Assembly: GCF_051466335.1 (NCBI RefSeq)
Contig: NZ_CP195793.1
Location: 2,170,001-2,234,000, forward strand
Length of the DNA: 64,000 nucleotides
DNA from: Planctomicrobium sp051466335
Lineage (GTDB): Bacteria > Planctomycetota > Planctomycetia > Planctomycetales > Planctomycetaceae
Direction of reading: 5' to 3'
Part shown: in pieces, positions 1 through 8,377 of the stretch
Position numbering within the stretch: position 1 is the stretch's first letter
Layout of the letters: every line of letters starts with the position of its first letter
Program-made: the position numbers and the translations under genes
Notes under the pieces: generated by a model
Told to the model about the DNA's origin: nothing
Seen by the model: only the letters and a program-made list of their open reading frames with translations
The model's database searches: none

Positions 1-472
1 GCACGTAATGGGCAACCGTCATCCAGTCTGGATATTTGGGGCGATCTTTGTCGCGTGTATCCGGATCGCCCGACAGCATGGTCATCGAGCCCGCTGGGTG
101 GCCCCCTGATGAGTGGTACATCGAGCGTAAAATCGTGTACTTATCTGCGATCTTGGCATGCATGGGGAGCAGCTCTGTGATCTGCATTCCCGGAACGTTC
201 GTGTCGATAACGCTGAATGGACCGCGGTATTCGCTCCCTAGTTCAGGCTTCGGATCGTAGCTGTCGAGGTGAGAGAGCCCGCCTGGTAGCCAGACCATGA
301 TGACGGCGGTTCGTTCTTCTTTCGGCTTGATGGAATTGTCTGCCCGGAGTTTCATTAATCCGGGCCAGGAAAGGCTTCCAAAACCAGCCAGACCCAACTG
401 CATGAATTGACGCCGATGAAGTGCTGAAGAGCAGCTTGGACCAGCACAACGGGAGGTCGAGGAGCGGGGCAT
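1..472 (-). CDS. DUF1501 family protein, N-terminal part
   Basis: The gene starts at ATG 472 and runs off the left edge, so only about 157 residues are visible. The start is an export-type leader (HRRQFMQLGLAGFG, then a hydrophobic stretch), as in planctomycete DUF1501 proteins, many of which carry a Tat-like signal. It is followed by VIMVWLPGGLSHLDSYDPKP, then HAKIADKYTILRSMYHSSGGHPAG and a GDPDTRDKD segment. These are the characteristic opening blocks of DUF1501, a family related to the alkaline phosphatase/sulfatase fold. In planctomycetes it often pairs with a DUF1549/DUF1553 cytochrome-like gene, which would lie outside the window. The catalytic role is unknown. The family call is firm, the function is not. 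Confidence 0.85.
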   Translation of the reverse strand, partial: MPRSSTSRCAGPSCSSALHRRQFMQLGLAGFGSLSWPGLMKLRADNSIKPKEERTAVIMVWLPGGLSHLDSYDPKPELGSEYRGPFSVIDTNVPGMQITELLPMHAKIADKYTILRSMYHSSGGHPAGSMTMLSGDPDTRDKDRPKYPDWMTVAHYV

Positions 473-1459
473 GTGTGTTCCTACTCTAGGCTCATAAGGA
501 GGTTGCTTATGGCAGGATCGACGTGGAACGCGGGAGGTTGCACGTCGTGAGACGGTGACAGCGGAATAAGCGGCTAAGCCGATGAGGAAATATGCTCAGC
601 TTACGACGCGCTGAGGGATGCTGCGAGAGCCCGGATGAAGCGAAGAATCCGAGAACAGGAAGAACATGGCAGGCTCCTCAGTTGTGGGGCAATCAGTGGT
701 CAGTCAGTCGATTGTGACGCTGCACAGGACTGAATTTTCTTGAACACCTAACTCATTTAGCGTCGGTCGCATCGCTTCATGAGGCACTGGAAACTTTGGT
801 TGAAGAGTGTGCAGTCGAGTTCGGTGAAACAGGACCTTCAGTCTTCAGCAGGCAGGATCACTTACCGATTGGCTTTTGCGAGAGTGTTCAGTGTCTCACG
901 CCAGTGCCAATCCGTTAACTGACTGAGTTGATTGTATCTTGCTATATTCGCCGATGACATGTCACCACTTGCAATAATTTGCAATGCATGTCGGGACAAA
1001 ATGCAAGAATGATGATGCTGCTCTTCACGCCGATGTGAGAGGATGACCTTGACCGAAAAGAATTGATCGAGTCCCCTCGATTTAACAGAGTGATTCTTTT
1101 GCAGTCCTTGAAGCTGATTGGCTGGGGACGGTGTCGCAGGTGCCGACGACTCAAGGTTCGGCAGTAATCCACTCGGTCGATTGTGTTGCCGTCACGTGCT
1201 CGCAGGTCACTCGATCTCTTCTTCGAATCGAACGTATTGTTTGATTCCCAGTCCGCAACTTGGGGAGTGTTGGCCGGCAACGTCTGTCTGTTTTCGCTGG
1301 TCGCGGAATGTTCTTAATTCGAAGCTATTTGGGTGGATGCGTCGTTTTTTTTGTGTGTGAATCTTGACTATGCCCAGAAGGGGGATGGCGAGTTTTATGC
1401 CGGTGGCGACGTTCAGGCTGTCACCTGACTTGATGACGAAAAATTTGAAAATCGACTTA
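473..1459. other. Intergenic, no supportable gene
   Basis: About 1 kb separates the divergent DUF1501 and TetR genes. Short open frames exist on both strands (for example 942-1280 minus) but lack recognisable motifs and convincing ribosome-binding sites. Nothing was identified. Confidence 0.5.
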
Positions 1460-1487
1460 TTGACAAAAAACGACGAAGTGTCAGAAT
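1460..1487 (+). promoter_or_regulatory. Promoter and possible TetR operator
   Basis: TTGACA lies at 1460-1465 and a weak -10 (CAGAAT) at 1482-1487, with 16 bp between. This would start the transcript at or near the ATG at 1494. An inverted repeat, TGACA at 1461-1465 and TGTCA at 1479-1483, spans the promoter core, a common place for a TetR-family autorepression site. The sequence is seen; the regulatory role is inferred. Confidence 0.4.
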
Positions 1488-1493
1488 TGTGCC

Positions 1494-2240
1494 ATGGGGA
1501 CTACATCACGAAAACAACGCGAGATTTCTAACCGTGAGCAGATGCTGCTGACGGTGGCACGCGGGATGTTCATTGAACAAGGTTTTGCCGGCTTAAGCCT
1601 GGATCGACTGGCCGAAGCTACGGAATACTCGAAAGGGACGATTTATCAGCATTTCTCGTCCAAAGAGGATTTGGTGGCTGCACTCGCAATTCAAAGTTCC
1701 GAAATGCGAGTGGAGCTTTTCGCAAAAGCGGCCCGCTTTCAGGGCCAGAATCGAGAAGGGGCTTCGCGTCAGAAACTGATGGCGTTGTTTGCAGCTGATG
1801 AAACGTTCGCCCAACACCACAGCCATTATTTTCGGAGCGAAATGATCGTCCGGATGGCGAACATCGAAGAGAAGGTAACGTCGGAACGCCGGGAGCGTCT
1901 CCAACAATTGGAGCAGCAGGCGTTGCAGTTCGCTTTGGAACCGATTCGTCATGCGATCGATGGTGGTGAGCTGAAGTTGCCCGCAGGTTGGAAGCCGGAA
2001 CAGATTGCTTTCAGTCTTTTCTCATTGGTCTTCGGAGCAAATTTTGCGCTGCTGAACTATACGACCCTGATGAGGCAGATCGGGATCACATCCCGCATGC
2101 CCCATCTACTCAACAATTTCAATCTCTTTCTGGATGGCCTGAACTGGGCTCCTTTGTCTACCGAGTTCGACTACTCCACTTTTGTGCACACAATGATTTA
2201 TAAGGTTCTGGCAGATGACGAATCCGTCGGTAACTTCTGA
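1494..2240 (+). CDS. TetR/AcrR family transcriptional regulator
   Basis: This 248-residue protein has the TetR N-terminal DNA-binding domain at about residues 13-60. It includes ARGMFIEQGFAGLSLDRLAE and the recognition-helix region YSKGTIYQHFSSKEDL. The rest is a helical ligand-binding and dimer domain without a recognisable ligand signature. The stop overlaps the start of the downstream membrane-fusion gene by 26 bp, so the regulator and pump are very probably co-transcribed. Local repressors of this type usually control the adjacent RND pump and their own promoter. The inverted repeat over the promoter fits, but the inducer is unknown. Confidence 0.9.
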   Translation: MGTTSRKQREISNREQMLLTVARGMFIEQGFAGLSLDRLAEATEYSKGTIYQHFSSKEDLVAALAIQSSEMRVELFAKAARFQGQNREGASRQKLMALFAADETFAQHHSHYFRSEMIVRMANIEEKVTSERRERLQQLEQQALQFALEPIRHAIDGGELKLPAGWKPEQIAFSLFSLVFGANFALLNYTTLMRQIGITSRMPHLLNNFNLFLDGLNWAPLSTEFDYSTFVHTMIYKVLADDESVGNF

Positions 2241-3480
2241 GGGTTCTGCTTCCTCTTTTTTTGGCCGTAAATTGACAAACAGTCGAAAAACGACGATTGG
2301 CTTACTCGCTGTCCTGGCTGCCACTGCAGTCGCAATATTGGGCAGGTATGGGATGGCGCAACTTGCTTTGTCGCACCAGATCCCGATTCATCCCGCTGCT
2401 CCACTCCCGGTGCAGGTACTGACTCTCACTGAACAGACTGTGCATCCTCGATCGAAATTCAGCGGAGTCGTCGCAGAACTGCGGAAGGCTGAATTGTCCT
2501 TCCGAGTTGGTGGAACGATTCAAAATCTGCTGGATGTGCCGGGAGTTGGAGGTGGCTCACGCGATGTACACGAAGGGGATCAGGTCTCTGCCGGAAGTAT
2601 TCTGGCCTCACTTGATCCCAGCGATTACGAGCGAGAGCGCAATCTGGCCGTCGAAAAGGTGACGGCAGCGATGGCTCGACTGACGCAGGCTCGCGCCGAT
2701 GCGGTCGAAGCCAATGAATCGTTCCTGAGAGCATCAAAACTGAATAGCAGCCAAGCTCTTTCCCAAGCAGCGTTGGATGATGCCCAGGCACGGCAGCAGA
2801 TGACGGAAGCGGCGGTTGTGATCGCGGAACGCGATATCGCTTCCGCCGAAATTCAGCTCAAGCAATGCGAGGAGAACCTTGCATACTGTCAGTTGCGAGC
2901 ACCGTTTCCCGTGACAACGATTGCAGCCCGCAATGTCGATGCACATCAGCGAATTCAGTCAGGGCAAGGAGTGTTTCTTGTCCACGATCTGACGAGCGTT
3001 GTCATTGCATTCGCTGTGCAGGATGTGATGCTTCCACAACTCCGAATTGGTGATTCGGTCGTGGTAACTGCTGAAGGGCTTCCTCGGCAAAAGTTTGAAG
3101 GTGTCATCCACAAAATTGGGACGACCGCAAATCCGCAGACCCGATCCTATGCTGTCGAAGTTCGTATCGATCAACCGGGTGCATTACGCCCCGGGATGAT
3201 TGCGACGGTTCATTTTCAGGAAGAGCAGCGAGCAGTGATGCTCCCGATGACTGCAATTATTCCTGGGGAAAAGCTGAATCCCGCGGTGTTTCGCGTGTTG
3301 CATGATCAAGATGTTCTGAAGGTAGAACAGGTGCCAGTTCGGATTACTGGAGTCTTCAACAACAATGTTCTCATCGAGGTTTCCGATGAAGCCGGGCGGA
3401 TCTTGAGGCTCGGCGACACAATCGTCGGTACTGGAGCCCACAGAATGCGAGAAGGCCAGGAAGTTCACATTGTGGATTAG
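2215..3480 (+). CDS. RND efflux periplasmic adaptor (membrane-fusion protein, HlyD/AcrA type)
   Basis: This 421-residue adaptor would link an inner-membrane RND pump to an outer-membrane channel. A single N-terminal membrane segment (about residues 27-43) anchors it. A barrel-sandwich half follows (SFRVGGTIQNL, then VHEGDQVSAGSILASLDPSDY), then a coiled-coil hairpin rich in Ala, Glu and Gln (about 145-225), the second lipoyl half (LRAPFPVTTIAARNVDAHQRI) and beta-barrel and membrane-proximal domains. The ATG start lies inside the end of the TetR gene. No TolC-like gene follows, so the outer-membrane partner must be encoded elsewhere. Confidence 0.9.
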   Translation: MTNPSVTSEGSASSFFGRKLTNSRKTTIGLLAVLAATAVAILGRYGMAQLALSHQIPIHPAAPLPVQVLTLTEQTVHPRSKFSGVVAELRKAELSFRVGGTIQNLLDVPGVGGGSRDVHEGDQVSAGSILASLDPSDYERERNLAVEKVTAAMARLTQARADAVEANESFLRASKLNSSQALSQAALDDAQARQQMTEAAVVIAERDIASAEIQLKQCEENLAYCQLRAPFPVTTIAARNVDAHQRIQSGQGVFLVHDLTSVVIAFAVQDVMLPQLRIGDSVVVTAEGLPRQKFEGVIHKIGTTANPQTRSYAVEVRIDQPGALRPGMIATVHFQEEQRAVMLPMTAIIPGEKLNPAVFRVLHDQDVLKVEQVPVRITGVFNNNVLIEVSDEAGRILRLGDTIVGTGAHRMREGQEVHIVD

Positions 3481-3672
3481 TCCCTGACCCCATTTGAGTT
3501 GCGAGTGATTCGATACAGTCGTTGACTGCAATGGTGAGTCGCTCGGCGTGATCTGCAGAATTCTCGATGAGTTTCGAATGGAATTCTGCAGTTGCTTGCA
3601 CACTTTGTTGCATCCATGACTAACGCGCAGCGAGATTAAGTCATCAACTGACGATCGACCACTGATACAACT

Positions 3673-6600
3673 ATGACAATCTCACAGTATTTTGTTTATC
3701 GTCGACCCATTGCCTTCACGTTGCTGGTATTCACATTGATCGCGGGTTACGCCGCGTTTTACCGAATGCCACAGCGTCAGGACCCCGTCATTCAGATCCG
3801 AAGCGGATTGATTATGACGGTCTATCCAGGTGCGGATGCGGTTGAAGTGGAACAGGAAGTCAGCCGTCGAATCGAAAAGAAGATGGCTGAGAATCCGGCT
3901 GTCGAACATGTCCGCTCTCTCAATCGACAAGGTCTCTCTGCGGTCTTCGTCGACTTGTATGACACTACTAAAAACGCAGAAGCAATCTGGCAGGATCTGG
4001 ACAATAAACTCTCATCGATGACGGATCTGCCATCGATTGATGGGGTCATGGTCAAGCCAACTCTGGATAAAGACTTCGGAGATACTGTCGCTGTGATGCT
4101 GACAATCTCCAGTCCTCCGGTCTCAGATCTGGAAGTGGAACAGCGCGCACAGGCAATCTCTTCTCGAATTGCAGTTGAGCGGGAAAAATTTCCGGCTCCC
4201 GCTGGATTCCGTCGTCTCAGCAGTGTGGTCATCTATCCGACTGCAGTCGATGCGAATCTGATCGAGCGTCTTGGGGATGCGAATCTCATGACATTGGCTG
4301 AGAATCAGACTGTCACTGACGGGGAGATGTACAGCCTCCCCGGGGCGACCGTGCTCGATGTCCTGGTGTCGAACGATGTCTCGTTGGAAACCGTCAAAAC
4401 TCAGTTGGCTGCCTGGACTGACGTTGGCAAGGAGTTGCGTCATCCAGACGTCTGGCCGGGCGTTGTCGTCGAGAATCCCTCCGATCTGACCGATGAACTC
4501 AAGCGAGTCAGTCAGCGACAACCGGGAGGTATTTCCCGATATAGCTACGAAGAGTTGCGACGGTTTGCGGACACCATTCAGGACCGCTTGAGACAGTCCA
4601 CCAAAATTGGAAAAATCGAACAACTCGGAGTCGTCGGGGAACGGATTGATCTGTACTTCAGCAATCACCGGATGACGCAATACGGAATTGATATCAGTCA
4701 AATTGCCAAGCGGTTGCAGGAGCGAAATTTCACCGTTCCCGGAGGAACTGTCGATTTACCGAACAATAATCTGGCGGTGAAACCTAGTGGGAAATTGACC
4801 ACTGAAGCTGAACTTGGTGACATCGTCATCGAGGTTCGAGATGGAGTACCGCTTTATCTGAGGGATCTGTTCGACATCTCGCGTGGCTACGAAGACTCCC
4901 CGCGAATTCTCAATTTCTACACACGAAAATTCAGCGCGTCATCGCCGCCAACTCAGCCTCGGCCTGAGAATGAAGTCAAAGACAGCCACGGCCACTCAGT
5001 CTCACAGACTAGTTCCGATGACCCCAAGGAGCTCTGGACGGAACGTTCCATCACACTGGCCGTTCGTCAGGTGAAGGGGACACAGATTGCCGACTTCAGC
5101 ACCGAAATTGATAAAGGTCTCGCGTCTCTGAAAGGGGTGATTCCAGAGGATCTCTGGATCGAGCGAACAAGCAACGAGCCAGAGCGGGTTCACTTTAAGA
5201 TCCACGAATTCATTCACTGTCTGATCGAAGCGATCGTGATTGTGATTTTCGTCTGTTTGCTGTTTATGGAATGGCGGAGTGCCCTCATCATTGCGTTGTC
5301 GATTCCAATTACGTTGGCACTAACATTCCTGATTTGTGCCATGCTCGGCGTGGACTTGCAGCAAATCTCAATTGCAGCGCTGATTATTGCTTTGGGACTC
5401 CTTGTCGACGACCCTGTAGTGGCAGGGGATGCGATTAATCGAGAGTTGGCACATGGAGTTCCTCGAGATGTTGCCGCCTGGCTCGGGCCTCAGAAGTTGG
5501 CCCGCGCGATTCTCTATGCGACGATCACCAACTGTGCAGCTTTTCTGCCGTTGCTGGTTGTCTCGGGAGCCGTCGGAGAATTTATCTGGTCGCTTCCTGT
5601 TGTGGTCGCAGCGTCACTGGTTGCAAGTCGTATTGTCTCGATGACATTCGTCCCTTATCTCGGGTACTACCTGCTGAAGGGGCAACTCGGGTTCGAAGCT
5701 GGCCTGGGCGAAGGAGCCGGCGGGTCACGTTTTGCCCGGATTTATAACGGATTTTCTGAAGCCTGTATGAATCATAAATGGGCGTCACTGACAATCTGTT
5801 TCGTTGTTCTTGCCGCTGGACTGAGCCTGTTGCCTTTGCTTGGAACGAACCTGTTTCCAAAAGATCTGCATACAGCCTTCACCGTCAACTTGTACCTCCC
5901 GGAAGGAACTTCAATTCAGGCAACGAAGCAAGAGGCGATTGAAACGATCGACAAGATCGACGAGATCATCGGTAAGGACGTCGAGGCGTATACCACTTTC
6001 GTGGGGGCTGGCGGTCCACGGTTCTGGCTGTCGGTTGTCCCTGAGCAACCCGCGTCGAACTACGCTCAAGTGATGGTTCACACACGTGATAAGTGGGAGA
6101 CGTATCGTGTGATCGAAGAGCTGAAAGAAGCGCTTCCGTCAAAGATGTCGGTCGAACGAGTTCACATTCAGGCTCTTGAGTCTGGTCCCCCGATTGGATA
6201 TCCCGTCCAGTTCCGCTTGCTGGGACAGGATATTGACACAATGAGACGCCTTGGGGCGGAGATCAAGAGCTTTATGCGGGAAGTACCCGGGACGATGGGC
6301 ATCCATGATGACTGGGATCCAGAATACCTACGGATTGCACTGAACGTTGACCCAGATCGGGCGAATGTGAGTGGAGTGACGCATGAAGAGATTGCCCGCA
6401 TGATGAGTGCATCATTCTCGGGCTACACAGCGACATCCATCCGCGAGGGCGATCATCAGATTCCAATTATGTTGAGGCTGCGTCCCGAGGAGCGGACGGA
6501 CTTCGCAACTCTCCAAGGAATGAATGTGATGGGGAGCCAATCGGGCGGTCCAATTCCATTGATGCAGGTGAGTGCCGCGGAACTGGAGATGGTCTCACCA

Positions 6601-7338
6601 AAGGTGGGGCGGCGTGATAATGAGCGTTGTATGACGATCAAATGCGATACGGCCCCGGGGCTGTTGGCGAGCGATGTTTATGCCCATGTCGAGTCGCGGC
6701 TTGCTGAATCGACCAAAAACTGGCCGCCTGGTTTTCGGTTCCAGATCGGTGGCGAGAAGGAAGAGCAGGCCAAAGGCTTCGGTTCACTTTATATCGCTAT
6801 GATCGTCTCTGTGATCGCGATTTATGTCGCATTGATCATGCAGTTCAATAGCCTGACGAAACCTCTGGTTGTGTTTGCAGCGGTCCCTTTCGGAATGGTC
6901 GGCGGATTGATGGGGTTGATTCTCTTCGGCGTGCCACTTGGGTTCTTCGCGCTGCTGGGAGTCTCATCCTTGATTGGTGTGATTATCAGCCACGTGATTG
7001 TGCTGTTTGAATACATTGAAGAAGCACATGAACGTGGTGAGCCGTTGCGACGAGCGGTCATCGACGCCGCTTTAGTGCGGTTGCGTCCTGTGTTGGTGAC
7101 CGTGCTGGCGACTGTCGGAGGATTGATTCCTCTAGCTGTCAAAGGAGGTCCGTTATGGGAACCGCTGTGTTATGTGCAGATTATTGGACTACTGATCGCA
7201 ACACTCGTGACGAAGGTTGTTGTCCCTGTCTTTTACGTGCTCTTCGTCGAGGATTTTGGCTTGATCAAATGGTCTGATTCCGGTGAGGCTGCTCAAGAAG
7301 GCCCACCCGCTGAGTACTTAAATTACTCCCATCACTAG
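3673..7338 (+). CDS. RND efflux pump, inner-membrane transporter (AcrB/MMPL superfamily)
   Basis: At 1221 residues this is longer than a typical RND pump (about 1030-1050). It opens with a cytoplasmic stub and TM1 (FVYRRPIAFTLLVFTLIAGY) and contains the porter-domain pattern GADAVEVEQEVSRRIEKKM. The proton-relay TM4 segment LLVDDPVVAGDAINREL lies near residues 577-593, and the TM10-12 block ends near residue 1195. Extra length includes a Ser/Pro/His-rich insert at about residues 420-455, just before the second membrane bundle. A gap of 192 bp separates it from the adaptor gene. The TAG stop (7336-7338) lies inside the CTAG target duplication of the IS that follows, so the coding region is intact. 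The substrate cannot be predicted. Confidence 0.9.
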   Translation: MTISQYFVYRRPIAFTLLVFTLIAGYAAFYRMPQRQDPVIQIRSGLIMTVYPGADAVEVEQEVSRRIEKKMAENPAVEHVRSLNRQGLSAVFVDLYDTTKNAEAIWQDLDNKLSSMTDLPSIDGVMVKPTLDKDFGDTVAVMLTISSPPVSDLEVEQRAQAISSRIAVEREKFPAPAGFRRLSSVVIYPTAVDANLIERLGDANLMTLAENQTVTDGEMYSLPGATVLDVLVSNDVSLETVKTQLAAWTDVGKELRHPDVWPGVVVENPSDLTDELKRVSQRQPGGISRYSYEELRRFADTIQDRLRQSTKIGKIEQLGVVGERIDLYFSNHRMTQYGIDISQIAKRLQERNFTVPGGTVDLPNNNLAVKPSGKLTTEAELGDIVIEVRDGVPLYLRDLFDISRGYEDSPRILNFYTRKFSASSPPTQPRPENEVKDSHGHSVSQTSSDDPKELWTERSITLAVRQVKGTQIADFSTEIDKGLASLKGVIPEDLWIERTSNEPERVHFKIHEFIHCLIEAIVIVIFVCLLFMEWRSALIIALSIPITLALTFLICAMLGVDLQQISIAALIIALGLLVDDPVVAGDAINRELAHGVPRDVAAWLGPQKLARAILYATITNCAAFLPLLVVSGAVGEFIWSLPVVVAASLVASRIVSMTFVPYLGYYLLKGQLGFEAGLGEGAGGSRFARIYNGFSEACMNHKWASLTICFVVLAAGLSLLPLLGTNLFPKDLHTAFTVNLYLPEGTSIQATKQEAIETIDKIDEIIGKDVEAYTTFVGAGGPRFWLSVVPEQPASNYAQVMVHTRDKWETYRVIEELKEALPSKMSVERVHIQALESGPPIGYPVQFRLLGQDIDTMRRLGAEIKSFMREVPGTMGIHDDWDPEYLRIALNVDPDRANVSGVTHEEIARMMSASFSGYTATSIREGDHQIPIMLRLRPEERTDFATLQGMNVMGSQSGGPIPLMQVSAAELEMVSPKVGRRDNERCMTIKCDTAPGLLASDVYAHVESRLAESTKNWPPGFRFQIGGEKEEQAKGFGSLYIAMIVSVIAIYVALIMQFNSLTKPLVVFAAVPFGMVGGLMGLILFGVPLGFFALLGVSSLIGVIISHVIVLFEYIEEAHERGEPLRRAVIDAALVRLRPVLVTVLATVGGLIPLAVKGGPLWEPLCYVQIIGLLIATLVTKVVVPVFYVLFVEDFGLIKWSDSGEAAQEGPPAEYLNYSHH

Positions 7339-8199
7339 AGTCTGTTATGGACTTAAGTGTTGGTTTTGAAGTAGTTTCCGTGGATGAGCAAGCCCCGGAT
7401 GCCTTACCCCAGTGACGTCACGGACGACGAATGGGCCTTTTTAGCCCCCTATTTGGCGCTGGTGAAAGAGGACTCGCCGCAGCGGGTTCACTCCCTTCGA
7501 GCCGTGTTCAATGCCATGCGGTGGCTGGTACGCACCGGGGCGCAGTGGCGGTTCATGCCCCATGAGTTCCCGCCTTGGCCCGTGGTCTATCAGCAGGCTC
7601 GCCGTTGGCTGGAGGCTGGCGTGTTTGAGCACATCGCTCATGACCTGCGGGAAGTGGCTCGCGTGGCTCAGGGACGCGATGAGCCCCCCTCAGCAACGAT
7701 CTTAGATGCGCGAGTCATCCAATCCACTCCCGAGAGTGGTGCCAGAGCCGGTTACGATGGCGGCAAACGGCGGAAGGGCTCGAAGGTTCACGTGGCCATT
7801 GACACGCTCGGGCACCTTCTCGCCTTGAAAGTGACCCCAGCCAATGAACAGGAGCGAGCCCAGGTTTCCGACTTATGTGTCGCTGTGCAGGAGGCGACTG
7901 ATCAGGCCATTGAAGTCGCCTATGTGGACCAAGGTTATACTGGCGAGAACGCGGAAGAGGCTGCCGCTGAGCAGGGAGTGGAACTGCGCGTCGTGAAACT
8001 CCCTTATGCCAAGAAAGGATTCGTATTATTGCCACGTCGGTGGGTCGTGGAGCGGACCTTTGCCTGGCTAGGACGATCACGGAGGCTGGCACGTGACTAC
8101 GAACGACTGGCAGAAGTCTTGGCCGGATGGCACTGGGTGGCCATGGTCGCACTGCTGCTCAAATACACGCCGATCGTCGTCCAGAGTTCATAACAGGCT
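7339..8199 (+). mobile_element. IS5-family insertion sequence, copy A (861 bp, intact)
   Basis: The element is bounded by imperfect terminal inverted repeats: left AGTCTGTTATGGACT, right (reverse complement) AGCCTGTTATGAACT, 13 of 15 matching. It is flanked by the 4-bp direct repeat CTAG at 7335-7338 and 8200-8203. It carries one transposase gene. An apparently identical copy of the same length sits at 36987-37847. Ends were placed by comparing where the two copies stop matching. A YTAR-type 4-bp target fits the IS5 group. Confidence 0.93.
7384..8193 (+). CDS. IS5-family transposase, copy A
   Basis: This 269-residue DDE transposase appears intact. The N-terminal DUF4096-type DNA-binding part (DVTDDEWAFLAPYL) is followed by a DDE domain with D108 (TILDAR), D182 (YVDQGYTG) and E223 in VVERTFAWLGR, the family YREK-like region. 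ATG 7384 lies 45 bp inside the left end. The protein is identical to that of the copy at 37032-37841, so at least one transposition was recent. Confidence 0.95.
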   Translation: MSKPRMPYPSDVTDDEWAFLAPYLALVKEDSPQRVHSLRAVFNAMRWLVRTGAQWRFMPHEFPPWPVVYQQARRWLEAGVFEHIAHDLREVARVAQGRDEPPSATILDARVIQSTPESGARAGYDGGKRRKGSKVHVAIDTLGHLLALKVTPANEQERAQVSDLCVAVQEATDQAIEVAYVDQGYTGENAEEAAAEQGVELRVVKLPYAKKGFVLLPRRWVVERTFAWLGRSRRLARDYERLAEVLAGWHWVAMVALLLKYTPIVVQSS

Positions 8200-8215
8200 C
8201 TAGACTCGAATGCAG

Positions 8216-8345
8216 GGGCGGCTTGGCGAACAAATGGTCTTTTTTGCCCTGTATCCGCCAGTTGCATCAGCTTCTGAAATTGACATGGCTCGAAGAGAGT
8301 TGCCCGAAATCGGTTCACTCTCTTCGAGCCATGTTCGCCTTTGAG
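8216..8345 (+). pseudogene. Relic of an IS5-type transposase N-terminus
   Basis: Just right of IS copy A, the plus strand encodes a fragment reading NKWSFLPC, a degenerate linker, then EESCPKSVHSLRAMF. The intact IS transposase has EWAFLAPYLALVKEDSPQRVHSLRAVF at the same position. The relic has no start, no terminal repeat and no catalytic domain. It is probably the remains of an older, related element. The similarity is short. Confidence 0.45.
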
Positions 8346-8377
8346 ATTCGTCCTGTCAGATGAATCACGAATCAACG

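Noticed and set aside
942..1280. 112-codon minus-strand frame in the left intergenic region
   Set aside because: No motif, poor start context and composition unlike neighbouring genes.
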